Below, in pieces: positions 7,726-15,292 of a stretch of DNA of 64,000 nucleotides. Numbering within the stretch: the first letter of the stretch is position 1; every line of letters begins with the position of its first letter. The notes below the pieces were generated by a model, which did not search any database, was not told the origin of the DNA, and saw nothing but the letters and a program-made list of their open reading frames with translations. The stretch is from a candidate division NC10 bacterium CSP1-5 (GTDB taxonomy: Bacteria; Methylomirabilota; Methylomirabilia; Methylomirabilales; CSP1-5), in contig LDXR01000004.1 of the NCBI GenBank assembly GCA_001443495.1, positions 98,295 to 162,294 on the forward strand, written 5' to 3'. Both the position numbers and the translations under genes were made by a program.

Positions 7726-8574
7726 ATGACACGGGTGGGCATTTTCTATCATGAAAGCTTCAGCCGGCGGAGCTATCTGACCGTCGGCCGGCGATTGGCC
7801 GATTTCCCTGCCGCCCTCGACGAGCTCTTGCAGGACGAGCGGTTCCGCCTCTACCGATGCTCCGAGGCTGACGATCGGCTCATCCTCCAGGTCCATCGTC
7901 CCGCGCTCATTCCGGAGGTAGAGGCGGACCCGCTGTGAAGCACCGCCAGGGCCTCGGTCGGAGGCGTCGTAGCGGCGGCAGAAAAGATCTGCGTCGGCGA
8001 GTTGGATCGGGCGTTTGCCTTTATCGGTGCGGGCGGGCACCACGCGGGGGTGGATTTCTTCGGCGGCTACTGCTGTTTCAACGACGTCGCCATCGCCATC
8101 GCCCACCTCCGGAACACCTACGGCGTCCGCCGGTTCGCCATCCTCGACACCGATGCCCACCATGGCGATGGGACGCGGGACATTGTCCAGGAGGACCCCG
8201 ATGTCCTCCACGTCTGCATCTGCGGCATGAACTATGTCTCTCCGGACGGGACCAAGGTCGATGTCCCCGCCCCCTGGGGAGGCCGTGACCCGGACGAGGC
8301 GTATCTGAAGACGGCGGAGTCTGCCTTTGCCTCGAGGGTCCGGGACTTTCGGCCGGATCTCACCGTCTGGTACTTCGGCTTTGACGGGCACCGGGGAGAC
8401 TACGGAGATATGGGACTTTCCCTTCGCTGCTTTGTGGGACTCGCCGATTTCATGGTTGGAGCAGCCCGGGATGCCTCAAGCGGCAAGCTCCTCACGGTTT
8501 TGGGAGGAGGCTCCCGCACCGACCTCGCCACAATGATCATCCCCCAGGTCATCCACCGCCTCGGCGCGGAATAA
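7726..8574 (+). CDS. Histone-deacetylase-fold amidohydrolase, candidate selenoprotein
   Basis: Two reading frames, 7726-7935 and 7939-8574, are in the same phase and separated by one TGA (7936-7938). Together they make a full-length 282-residue HDAC-superfamily enzyme. The N-terminal part (GIFYHESFSRRSYLTVG, then LILQVHRPALIPEV) and the part after the TGA (STARASVGGVVAAAEKI) are the two sides of one conserved region, so the TGA reads as residue 71 in DPL-U-STAR. Catalytic features are intact: HH at 105-106 in GAGGHHAG, the zinc-site motif DTDAHHGDG at 141-149, and WYFGFDGH later. A compact hairpin with a GGUCG loop follows the TGA. Substrate is likely an acetylated amine, polyamine or protein lysine. 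The neighbouring rhodanese also has UGA codons, which supports recoding. Confidence 0.8.
7939..7975 (+). promoter_or_regulatory. Candidate bacterial SECIS hairpin in the deacetylase-like gene
   Basis: Twelve bases after the UGA, GCCUC (7951-7955) and GAGGC (7961-7965) form a perfect stem with the five-base loop GGUCG (7956-7960). CCGC (7943-7946) may pair with GCGG (7972-7975) to extend it. Position, stem length and a G-starting loop with GGUC match the known bacterial SECIS; the E. coli fdhF loop also contains GGUC. Confidence 0.7.
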
Positions 8575-8615
8575 TCGAGCCACTCTTCTTCGTGCGCCCG
8601 TGAGAAGCGATACCT

Positions 8616-9458
8616 TCACCGAGGGAGGTGGAGAGCGAGGCATTTGGCGGAGCCTCCGGCCTTGAGGAACTCGGAGAGGTCCAGCTCGACCACCTCAAAG
8701 CCTCGCCGCTCCAGCTCCTTGCTGAGCGGCCTGGACATCCCGCGGTGCAGGATCACACGCCGGTCGATCACGACGGCGTTGCAGCAGAATCGGAGCGCAT
8801 CGGCCGTGGAGACGGGCACCGGGTCGGGGACGTTGGTCTCTATGACCTTCCACCCGTAGCGATCAAAGGCTCCGGGATACCAGAGGGCCGATGTGGCATC
8901 AAGGGGACAAAAGCACGTATCGAGGTGGTAGAAGCGCTTGTCAACGAGCTCCAGGGGCAGGACCCGACGCCTCAGAATCTGTGCGAGCCGCTCATGCACT
9001 ATGGCATCCGAGCGGAATCGAAAGCCGAGGAACACAGTCTCGCCCACCGATAGCGCATCCCCTTCGCCTTCGAAGTTGAACTGTCTGGGCAGCGTCACCA
9101 CGCGATAGCCGCGCTGTCGGAAGTACCGCTCGAAGATCGCCTCTTCTCCACGGCGCTCGGGATGGCGGAAGTTCGTGCGGACGAACGTGTCGCCCGCCAC
9201 CAGCCCCGCATTCGCCGTAAAGACCAGGTCGGGCAATCGCTTTACTGGCCGGACGAGCTTGATGGGCACCCGGAGCCTGCGCGTCAACAGGTCGTATAGG
9301 GCCTGCCACTGGCGGGCGGCCACGGGTTGAGTCACCTGCCTCGTGACCCTCATCCAGGGGTTGATCTCGTACGCGATGGTGTAGTGACGCGGGCGGCACA
9401 TCAGGAGCGCCAGGGATGGGAGCGTGCCGTCTCTAGCGGGGCGATAACTTGAGCGCAT
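8616..9458 (-). CDS. Arginine dihydrolase / dimethylargininase-like amidinotransferase-fold enzyme
   Basis: About 280 residues of the guanidino-group-modifying fold. The active-site set can be followed: Asn in EINPWM, Asn in FTANAGL, Glu and Asp in FEGEGDAL, His in FYHLDTCF and the nucleophilic Cys in GGSAKCLALHL near the end. These match arginine dihydrolase ArgZ and dimethylarginine hydrolases. The ATG at 9458 is chosen because LLMCRPRHYTI is already part of the conserved first strand, so a start at 9401 would cut it. It overlaps the upstream ornithine-cyclodeaminase-like gene by 26 bases. Together the pair would take arginine to ornithine and then to proline. Confidence 0.82.
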   Translation of the reverse strand: MRSSYRPARDGTLPSLALLMCRPRHYTIAYEINPWMRVTRQVTQPVAARQWQALYDLLTRRLRVPIKLVRPVKRLPDLVFTANAGLVAGDTFVRTNFRHPERRGEEAIFERYFRQRGYRVVTLPRQFNFEGEGDALSVGETVFLGFRFRSDAIVHERLAQILRRRVLPLELVDKRFYHLDTCFCPLDATSALWYPGAFDRYGWKVIETNVPDPVPVSTADALRFCCNAVVIDRRVILHRGMSRPLSKELERRGFEVVELDLSEFLKAGGSAKCLALHLPR

Positions 9459-10656
9459 GGCAGAGTTCCCGCAGGAACGAGGCCGCGTCCGAGACGATGC
9501 CAATCCCCTGGAAGGTCCCGCGATCGGCGAGCTTTGTCACGACGGCCGGGTTGATGTCGACGCAGATGGTCTTGACCGTGGCCTGAAGCAGGTTCCCGGT
9601 GGCAATCGCATGGAGCGTGGAGCCGATCATGAGGGCCAACCCCACCCCTTTGAGATGGCGGCGCATCTCATCCTGGGCTTTGAGCACATCGGTGATCACG
9701 TCCGGCAGGGGGCCATCGTCTCTGATGGAGCCGGCCAGGACGAACGGGATCCGGTGCCTGACGCAGGCGTGCATGATGCCCTTGGTCAAGACGCCCTGGC
9801 GGACTGCCTGGCGGATGCCTCCACAGGCGCGGATCGTGTTGATGGCGCGCATGTGATGGTCGTGGGTGTCCCGGACCGGACCCCTGCGATCGAGCGAGAC
9901 GCCGAGGGAGGTCCCAAAGAGGGCTGACTCGATGTCATGGACTGCCAGCCCGTTGCCGCCAAAGAGCACATCGACATATTTCACCTCGATGAGCCGCTCC
10001 AGGTACCGACCGCCTCCGGTATGGACGATGGCCGGGCCTCCAACGACGAGGATCTTTCGCCCGGCCTGCTTCGCGGACCGCATCGCCCCGGCGACGCCGT
10101 CGATGAGGAGGCCCTTAGGCTTCTCGGACGAGACCGCGCTTCCCATGAACTGAAAAACATCCTTGTGCCTCGACCGCTCGAGGGGGGTCACGCGGACGCC
10201 GGTCGTGCCGCAGGCGACGAGATTCCCTTTTCTGACGTGGGTCACCGGGACACACCAGGCCCGTGCGGTCCGGGGATCGATCACGATCCCACAGTCCATC
10301 TCGATGTTCTCCACCGACCGCCAACGCCCCTGATACCGCACGGCGGTGGGTAGATTCGTCGTGGAGTAGAAATCGGTGGGGAAGACGCCGTCCTGTCGCG
10401 CGCGGACGAGCTGAACCTCGTGCAGGGTGAGGGGCGTGGCCCCCAACCGGGCCAGCCGTTTGAGGATGGCCTGGAGCTTTTGCTCGGACGTCGCACTGAC
10501 CTTCAGGCGGGCGGTCGAGGGATCGGTCTTGCGTTTGCCGACGGCGATCTCGAGAATCTCGAAGGTCCCGTCGAGATCGATGATCTCATCCAGAATCTTC
10601 GGGAGGATCAACGAATCGAGAATATGCCCACTGACCTGGACGGTTTCAGAGACCAT
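9433..10656 (-). CDS. Archaeal-type ornithine cyclodeaminase (TIGR00300 / LOR-SDH domain)
   Basis: A 407-residue protein beginning MVSETVQVSGHILDSLILPK, which is typical of the TIGR00300 family with its N-terminal LOR/SDH domain. The C-terminal half is a Rossmann-like region with KILVVGGPAIVHTGGG and FVLAGSIRDDGPLPDV. Homologues from methanogens act as ornithine cyclodeaminases, making proline from ornithine. In cyanobacterial AgrE this domain is fused behind an arginine dihydrolase domain. Here the two domains are separate, overlapping genes in the order cyclodeaminase then dihydrolase. The start ATG follows a long non-coding leader. Confidence 0.85.
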   Translation of the reverse strand: MVSETVQVSGHILDSLILPKILDEIIDLDGTFEILEIAVGKRKTDPSTARLKVSATSEQKLQAILKRLARLGATPLTLHEVQLVRARQDGVFPTDFYSTTNLPTAVRYQGRWRSVENIEMDCGIVIDPRTARAWCVPVTHVRKGNLVACGTTGVRVTPLERSRHKDVFQFMGSAVSSEKPKGLLIDGVAGAMRSAKQAGRKILVVGGPAIVHTGGGRYLERLIEVKYVDVLFGGNGLAVHDIESALFGTSLGVSLDRRGPVRDTHDHHMRAINTIRACGGIRQAVRQGVLTKGIMHACVRHRIPFVLAGSIRDDGPLPDVITDVLKAQDEMRRHLKGVGLALMIGSTLHAIATGNLLQATVKTICVDINPAVVTKLADRGTFQGIGIVSDAASFLRELCHALKLSPR

Positions 10657-11136
10657 CGTACCCCTGCTCGGGAATTCTGCTCTCTTGAGCAGCGCCTGCA
10701 GGTCCCTCGCTCCGGGGCTCTCGCGGCGACCCTGTGTGGCGGCTTACGGCCCGGGTCCCTCCGTGTTCACGATCCGTGCAAGGAAGGCGGGCACGGATCG
10801 CGCCTCGGTTTCCCAGGCCGTCGCCGGCCGAGGGGCCCCCCGCCGCTTCCGCCAATGTCGCTCGGGGCCTGCAGGCGCTGTTGCCGTGCCGCACCCTCCC
10901 TCCGCTCCCGATGCTGCGAGGCCGCCGGTGCGCAATGGGCGCCGCGCGCTGGCCTCAATTGTAGCATCAAAGGGGCGCGGCCGGGATGGGACACCGAAAA
11001 GGGGGGCAGGCGGCCACGGCCTGGTGCCGGTGGAGAGACCGAGGATACCCGCAGATTCGTTGGACGGAGAAGAGGGGCGGGGAGCGCCCTATCGGCGGCG
11101 AAAGATCAGGGCCGTCGCCAGAGGAGGTTTCGGCAA
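10657..11136. other. Gene-free GC-rich region, possible long leader of the cyclodeaminase operon
   Basis: No convincing gene is seen on either strand; the open frames here have arginine/proline-rich shadow composition. On the minus strand TACAAT (around 10964-10969) could be a -10 box. A transcript from there would give the cyclodeaminase mRNA a leader of roughly 300 bases with several GC-rich inverted segments. I could not match it to a known riboswitch. Confidence 0.35.
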
Positions 11137-11697
11137 TTATCGACTGCGGGGCGCTCGCGGCCTCGGGACCGGTCGCGGGGGCATGTCGTGCGGTCGGTCA
11201 CGCTCCGCCCCCTCGAGCCGCCGTCGCTCCTGCCACTCGCGGCGCAGACGCTCGCGCTCCTCGGGCGGGAGGTTCCGGAACTCCTGGAGGCGTTCCCGGA
11301 GTGCCTCGCGCCGTTCGGGTGGCAGCTCGCGCCAGCGCCGGAAGCGTCCCCGGAGGCGTTCTTGTTCCTCCGGCGCCAGCTGCTGCCACCGGCGGTAGTT
11401 CTCGCGGATCCGCTCCTGCTCATTGGACGGCAGCCGTCGAAAGGCGTCGAGCCGATCCCGCACGGCCTGTTGCTGCTCCGGCGGCATGGCCTGCCATCGC
11501 TCGCGGAGCGCTCTCAGGCGCTGCCGCTCTTCGGGAGACAGGTTCTGCCACCACCGGCGGAGGTCCTGTTCCCGGGACGACGCCTGGGCGGTCAGCGGCG
11601 TTCCGGACCCGCGCAGGTCGGATCGCTCCGCCCGGGTCAGGCTCGGCACCGGGAGCAGGAGCATCCCGGTCATGAGGATGGTCACAATCGGTCTCAT
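11137..11697 (-). CDS. Secreted Glu/Arg-rich repeat protein, DUF3106-like
   Basis: The 186-residue protein has a signal peptide (MRPIVTILMTGMLLLPVPSL, then TRAE). The mature part carries about five and a half tandem helical repeats of 18 residues, each of the form PPEERERLR..(F/W)R.L. Examples are PEEQERLRGRFRRWREL and PERREALRERLQEFRNL. This is the DUF3106 pattern, predicted to form a periplasmic helical array. The ATG at 11697 overlaps the upstream stop (ATGA), so it is translationally coupled. It is the last gene of a sigma/anti-sigma operon, suggesting an envelope-stress or metal-related role by analogy to other periplasmic partners. That role is inferred. Confidence 0.75.
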   Translation of the reverse strand: MRPIVTILMTGMLLLPVPSLTRAERSDLRGSGTPLTAQASSREQDLRRWWQNLSPEERQRLRALRERWQAMPPEQQQAVRDRLDAFRRLPSNEQERIRENYRRWQQLAPEEQERLRGRFRRWRELPPERREALRERLQEFRNLPPEERERLRREWQERRRLEGAERDRPHDMPPRPVPRPRAPRSR

Positions 11698-11954
11698 CGG
11701 ATGGTCCCCTCTCGCTCGGAGCCCGGGAAGAGCCCTGGATCGATCTCGTTCAGAATTTCCATTTCTTGCAGGATCTCCAGCATCTGTAGCATCTCCAACT
11801 CGCTCAACACGTCCAGGTCCTGAATGATCGCCTCGCCGTCCGCCTGCTCTTGGCGGGGGGCCGTTCTCGACCGTTGGCCCGATTGCGCCTCGGCGGGAGC
11901 CGCGGCGACGACGAACAAGGGCAACAGGAGCATCCACACCCACGTCCGTGGCAT
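11694..11954 (-). CDS. Small secreted Leu/Glu-rich protein of the sigma-factor operon
   Basis: An 86-residue protein with a clear signal peptide (MPRTWVWMLLLPLFVVAAAP, cleavage after AEA). Its mature part ends in a run of short Leu/Glu/Met units: IIQDLDVLSELEMLQMLEIL, then QEMEILNEIDPG. The neighbouring anti-sigma factor ends in a closely similar run (ITQDLEVLQEMELLEEWELL). No known family is recognised. The gene starts just after the anti-sigma stop and overlaps the DUF3106-like gene by four bases. Confidence 0.7.
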   Translation of the reverse strand: MPRTWVWMLLLPLFVVAAAPAEAQSGQRSRTAPRQEQADGEAIIQDLDVLSELEMLQMLEILQEMEILNEIDPGLFPGSEREGTIR

Positions 11955-11955
11955 C

Positions 11956-12492
11956 TCACGCCGCCCTTCGAGACCCCTCGATGGCCCGAGAGCGGATCAG
12001 CTCCCACTCCTCGAGCAGTTCCCACTCCTCGAGCAGCTCCATCTCCTGCAGCACCTCGAGATCCTGGGTGATCAGGAGTTGATGGGTCAGGTCGAGTGAC
12101 CCCAACTCTGGCATCGTCGGTCGCTCGGTGAGGGTACGCCACGTGACGACGGCGCCCAGGACCAGCACCGCCGCCACCACGACGGCCGGAATCGGGCGAA
12201 GCACGAGGGTAGCGAACCAGCGCCGCAGGGCGGACGTCCACCACGGAACGCGCTCGGCCTTCTGTCGGATCTCCCGGAGATACTGCTGCCAGAAGGCCTC
12301 CGATGGCTCGGGCGCCGGGATCTGCGCGATCAGGGAAAGCGTCTCCCGGAGATCCCGAAGCTCCGCTCGACACCCCGCACACTGATCGAGATGGGCCTCC
12401 AGATCCGCCCGCATCGCAACTATCAGTTCTCCGTCCAGGTATTCGACCAGCTTGTCTCGGTACACGTCACATGCCATGGGGCCCTCATCCAT
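11956..12492 (-). CDS. Anti-sigma factor with zinc-finger (zf-HC2) domain
   Basis: About 178 residues. The N-terminus has the zf-HC2/ZAS pattern, with LVEYLDGEL followed by HLDQCAGCRAEL (H-x3-C-x2-C). One transmembrane helix (PAVVVAAVLVLGAVVTW, near residue 105) separates it from a periplasmic tail. The tail contains a Leu/Glu repeat, QEMELLEEWELLEEWELI. It should hold the upstream ECF sigma factor inactive at the membrane. The ATG at 12492 overlaps the sigma stop by eight bases; a second ATG five codons in is possible. Confidence 0.85.
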   Translation of the reverse strand: MDEGPMACDVYRDKLVEYLDGELIVAMRADLEAHLDQCAGCRAELRDLRETLSLIAQIPAPEPSEAFWQQYLREIRQKAERVPWWTSALRRWFATLVLRPIPAVVVAAVLVLGAVVTWRTLTERPTMPELGSLDLTHQLLITQDLEVLQEMELLEEWELLEEWELIRSRAIEGSRRAA

Positions 12493-13030
12493 CGTCGCGG
12501 AGGCCTTTCAGCTGCGATCGGAGTTTTGCCACCGCGTGAAAGTAGTTCACCCGCACCGTCCCTTCGGAGCTCTCCAGGATCTCGGCGATCTCCCGGTAGG
12601 GGAGGCCTTGATGGACCCGCAGCAGGAGCGTGGCTCGCTGCTGGGGTGGCAGCGCTTGGACGGCCTCGCTCACAGCTCGGAGCCGCTCTTGCACTTCCAG
12701 CTCCTCAAGGGGTTTGGGGGAGGGGTCCGCGGTGCTCTCGGGCATCTCCCCCTCGCTCCCGGACCGCTGGTGTCTCAGATGCGTGAGGCAGAGATTCACC
12801 GTGATCCGATAGAGCCACGTACTCAGGCTCGAGCGGCCATCGAAGCTCGCGAGGGCCCGGTAGGCGCGGAGAAAGGCCTCCTGGGAGATATCCTTGGCAT
12901 CTTCAGCATTCCGCGTCATGCGATAGGCCAACCGGTACAACTCGTTCTGGTGCTGGCGGACCAGGGTATCGAGGGCGGAGTGGTCACCCTGCCGAAGTCG
13001 CGCAATCAGGGCACGATCCGCCTCGTTCAC
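12485..13030 (-). CDS. ECF-family RNA polymerase sigma factor (RpoE-like)
   Basis: A 181-residue sigma-70 family protein. Region 2 contains LVRQHQNELYRLAYRMTRNA, then EDAKDISQEAFLRAYRAL and STWLYRITVNLCL. Region 4 contains LPPQQRATLLLRVHQGLPYR, then EIAEILESSEGTVRVNYFHA. Both regions are complete and the length is usual. The following gene is its anti-sigma factor, overlapping by eight bases, and two secreted proteins complete the operon. The trigger of this system is not visible; the downstream periplasmic proteins point to envelope conditions. Confidence 0.92.
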   Translation of the reverse strand: MNEADRALIARLRQGDHSALDTLVRQHQNELYRLAYRMTRNAEDAKDISQEAFLRAYRALASFDGRSSLSTWLYRITVNLCLTHLRHQRSGSEGEMPESTADPSPKPLEELEVQERLRAVSEAVQALPPQQRATLLLRVHQGLPYREIAEILESSEGTVRVNYFHAVAKLRSQLKGLRDDG

Positions 13031-13161
13031 CCCGCCTCCCTCCGATGGGCCGTCTCACCTCCCCCCTGTTCCGTTAGACGCGGCAGGGGCGAGGATGTTA
13101 AATGCCACGACGTGCTCGGGGTGCGTGAATGCAAAAGCCAATCCAAGACCCCCTTCGCGCC

Positions 13162-13191
13162 TTGACATGGAGTGGCGGGGGTCGGTACAGT
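13162..13191 (+). promoter_or_regulatory. Sigma-70-like promoter for rlpA
   Basis: TTGACA (13162-13167), an 18-base spacer and TACAGT (13186-13191). It lies 33 bases before the GTG start of the RlpA-like gene. Confidence 0.55.
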
Positions 13192-13224
13192 AGGAGGATT
13201 TCGAAATCCCGGGAGGATGGCACG

Positions 13225-13896
13225 GTGCAGGAATCGGGGGGTGACCCCCGTCAGAGACTGCGTCTGCTCGGCCTGAAATGGGGCCTCTGTCTGTTATTCT
13301 TGGTGGCGGCCTGTGCCGCGCCCCGCTCCCGACCGTCGATACCGCCCGGAGGACAAACGGGCATTGCCTCCTGGTATGGGCCGAAGTTTCATGGGCGCCG
13401 GACCGCAAGCGGGGAGGTCTTTGATATGCATCAGCTCAGCGCCGCCCACCGGACGCTTCCCCTCGGCTCGTGGGTGCAGGTCACGAACCTGGACAACGGC
13501 CGGTCGATCCCCGTCCGGATCAATGACCGTGGGCCTTTCGTGGGGGCCCGCATCATCGATCTCTCCTACGCGTCGGCTCGGGTCCTGGACATGGTGGACG
13601 ACGGACTCGCCCCTGTCCACATCGTCCTGCTTCGGATTCCCCCTTCGCGCCTCGTCGCCAGTCCACGGGCGTATACGCTGCAGGTCGGCTCCTTTGCCGA
13701 CGAACGAAACGCGCGTGCCCTCAAGGCCCGGCTGGATGCCGTAACCGCGGGGGGCTACGTCAGTACCGTCGCGGCCGAGGGACAGACCTTCTACCGGGTC
13801 AGGGTGGGAAGGTACAGCAGCCGCGAGGCGGCGATGCAGGCTGCGACGCGGGTCGCGTCCCACGGCTTGACGGTTGTCTTGATGGAGTCGGACTAA
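13225..13896 (+). CDS. rlpA: RlpA-like septal lytic transglycosylase lipoprotein with SPOR domain
   Basis: About 223 residues from a GTG preceded by GGGAGG. A lipoprotein-type signal (LCLLFLVAACAAP) leads to a double-psi beta barrel with TGIASWYGPKFHGRRTASGE, then FDMHQLSAAHRTLPLGS and RINDRGPFVGARIIDLS, the full RlpA signature. The C-terminus (YTLQVGSFADERNARALKAR) is a SPOR domain that binds denuded glycan strands at the septum. RlpA cleaves such glycans in the periplasm, anchored in the outer membrane. A longer in-frame start at 13129 is less likely because it would lie upstream of the predicted promoter. Confidence 0.93.
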   Translation: MQESGGDPRQRLRLLGLKWGLCLLFLVAACAAPRSRPSIPPGGQTGIASWYGPKFHGRRTASGEVFDMHQLSAAHRTLPLGSWVQVTNLDNGRSIPVRINDRGPFVGARIIDLSYASARVLDMVDDGLAPVHIVLLRIPPSRLVASPRAYTLQVGSFADERNARALKARLDAVTAGGYVSTVAAEGQTFYRVRVGRYSSREAAMQAATRVASHGLTVVLMESD

Positions 13897-14250
13897 AGTA
13901 AACGCACACAGTGCGGAAGAAATGACCCATTACGGTCTCATGTTCTATTGCTCACTGCAACTATCCGTGTCAACCGCTCTGCCTCACACGCCTGCGAGCG
14001 TTCCAGCAACGGCACGCTGATCGCGTTAGGCTCCGCAAGTTGGGACGGCACTGGGGCAAAAAAACCTTGACACCTCTGCCGACCGTGTGTTAGCGTGCAA
14101 AAACCTTTCGTACTCCGGCCCCAAAACATCGTTCGATTCCTTGAACGTTCCAGTTGCAGGCCTTGTGTGTGACTGATCGCACAGCTGAGGAGGTAGTCAG
14201 ACTACCAACCGATTGCAGCCGGACCCCCCATCTCTAGCTTAGGGGAGCCT
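13897..14250. promoter_or_regulatory. Intergenic region with promoter for the M23 peptidase gene
   Basis: No gene is seen. TTGACA (14067-14072) is followed after 17 bases by TTAGCG (14090-14095), a plausible promoter for the downstream peptidase. The same TGTTAGCGT sequence recurs before secA at 15285-15293. A GGGGAG ribosome site lies directly before the peptidase ATG. The DNA here is less GC-rich than the flanking genes. Confidence 0.45.
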
Positions 14251-15186
14251 ATGGCGCCGAGGTTCTTGACCATCTTGTTCCTGACCGACGCCACCACTTC
14301 CCCTCGCCAGGTGCGGCTCAGCCAGCGGGCGCTGGGAGGCGTTCTTGTCGGGGGGGTGCTCACGCTGCTCGTGCTTGGCTACATCGGCATTCACTTCCTG
14401 ACCGTCGAAGTGGACTACCTCGAACTGATCCGTCTCCGCCACGCGGTCCAGGCCCAGCAGGAGATGGCCCAACAGCTCGAGACCCTGTCCCAGGAGATGA
14501 CCCGCCTGCGGACCTTCGACACTCAGATCCGCCGCCTCGCCGGGATGCAGGCGGGCCCGGCGGCCGGGGCGCCCACCCTCGCGGTGGGGGGCGGGACCCT
14601 CGAGCTCGCCAAGGCCCTTAAAGAGGGGGAGCAAGCGGAGCAGGTGCTGCTCCTCGCCCGGCTCTACCAGGATCTCGAGCGGCTTGAGCGGGAGATTGCG
14701 CTCAGGGCCGAGAGCCTGCAGGCGGTGACCGAGTACCTCATGAAACAGAAAGACCGTCTCACCGCGACGCCGGCGCTGTGGCCGACCGAGGGCCATGTCA
14801 CCTCCCCCTTCGGCCCCCGGACGTCGCCCTTCACCGGCCAGCCCCAGCAGCACACCGGCGTCGACATCGCCGCCCCCCCCGGCACCCCCATCCGCGCCCC
14901 GGCCGATGGGATCGTCACCTTCGCCGGCACCCTCCCGGGCTACGGCCACGCCCTGGTCCTCACCCACGGCTTCGGCTTCAAGACCTTCTATGGCCACAAC
15001 CAGCGGAACCAGGTCAGCAAGGGCCAGACGGTCAAGCGCGGCCAGGTCATCGCCCTCGTCGGCAACACCGGCTACAGCACCGGCGCCCACCTCCACTATG
15101 AAGTCCTCCTCAACGACCAGCCCCACAACCCCCTGAAGTACATCGTCGATGAGGGGCAGCGCGCGAATGTGATTCGGGGCCAATAG
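14251..15186 (+). CDS. M23 family metallopeptidase (murein endopeptidase)
   Basis: The 311-residue protein has a short cytoplasmic N-terminus and one transmembrane helix (GGVLVGGVLTLLVLGYIGIH, residues about 30-50). A coiled-coil segment (residues 65-165, rich in Gln/Glu/Leu) follows. The C-terminal LytM/M23 domain has the zinc residues in QHTGVDIAA (H and D) and HLHYEV (the HxH motif), with FGPRTSPFTG and VGNTGYSTG around them. It probably trims peptidoglycan cross-links in the periplasm or tethers to division machinery. An intrinsic terminator follows, separating it from secA. Confidence 0.92.
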   Translation: MAPRFLTILFLTDATTSPRQVRLSQRALGGVLVGGVLTLLVLGYIGIHFLTVEVDYLELIRLRHAVQAQQEMAQQLETLSQEMTRLRTFDTQIRRLAGMQAGPAAGAPTLAVGGGTLELAKALKEGEQAEQVLLLARLYQDLERLEREIALRAESLQAVTEYLMKQKDRLTATPALWPTEGHVTSPFGPRTSPFTGQPQQHTGVDIAAPPGTPIRAPADGIVTFAGTLPGYGHALVLTHGFGFKTFYGHNQRNQVSKGQTVKRGQVIALVGNTGYSTGAHLHYEVLLNDQPHNPLKYIVDEGQRANVIRGQ

Positions 15187-15214
15187 GCGCAGCGACCGCT
15201 CGCGATAGCTGAGA

Positions 15215-15248
15215 AAATCCCCCCCGAGACAGTCGGGGGATTTTTTTT
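15215..15248 (+). terminator. Intrinsic terminator between the M23 peptidase gene and secA
   Basis: A C-rich arm (ATCCCCCCCGA) pairs with TCGGGGGAT around the loop GACAG, followed by eight T residues (15241-15248). It is a textbook rho-independent terminator. Confidence 0.9.
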
Positions 15249-15264
15249 GGCCGGTCCTTTGCAG

Positions 15265-15292
15265 TTGATGGATGTGGAGGACTGTGTTAGCG
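15265..15292 (+). promoter_or_regulatory. Possible secA promoter
   Basis: TTGATG (15265-15270), a 16-base spacer, then TTAGCG (15287-15292) inside TGTGTTAGCGT. The same -10-like sequence is used before the M23 peptidase gene. It lies 36 bases before the secA ATG. Confidence 0.4.

Noticed and set aside
7291-7938. In-frame TGA codons as simple pseudogene stops or sequencing errors
   Set aside because: All three are TGA, lie at Cys-type or conserved-region positions, leave frame and motifs intact, and are followed by SECIS-like hairpins. Random nonsense mutations would rarely give this set. The pseudogene option is kept only as the alternative explanation.
10420-11823. Long plus-strand frame spanning the gap and the sigma-operon genes
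   Set aside because: It runs antisense through the cyclodeaminase start and the repeat proteins, with Arg/Pro-rich composition and no start signal.
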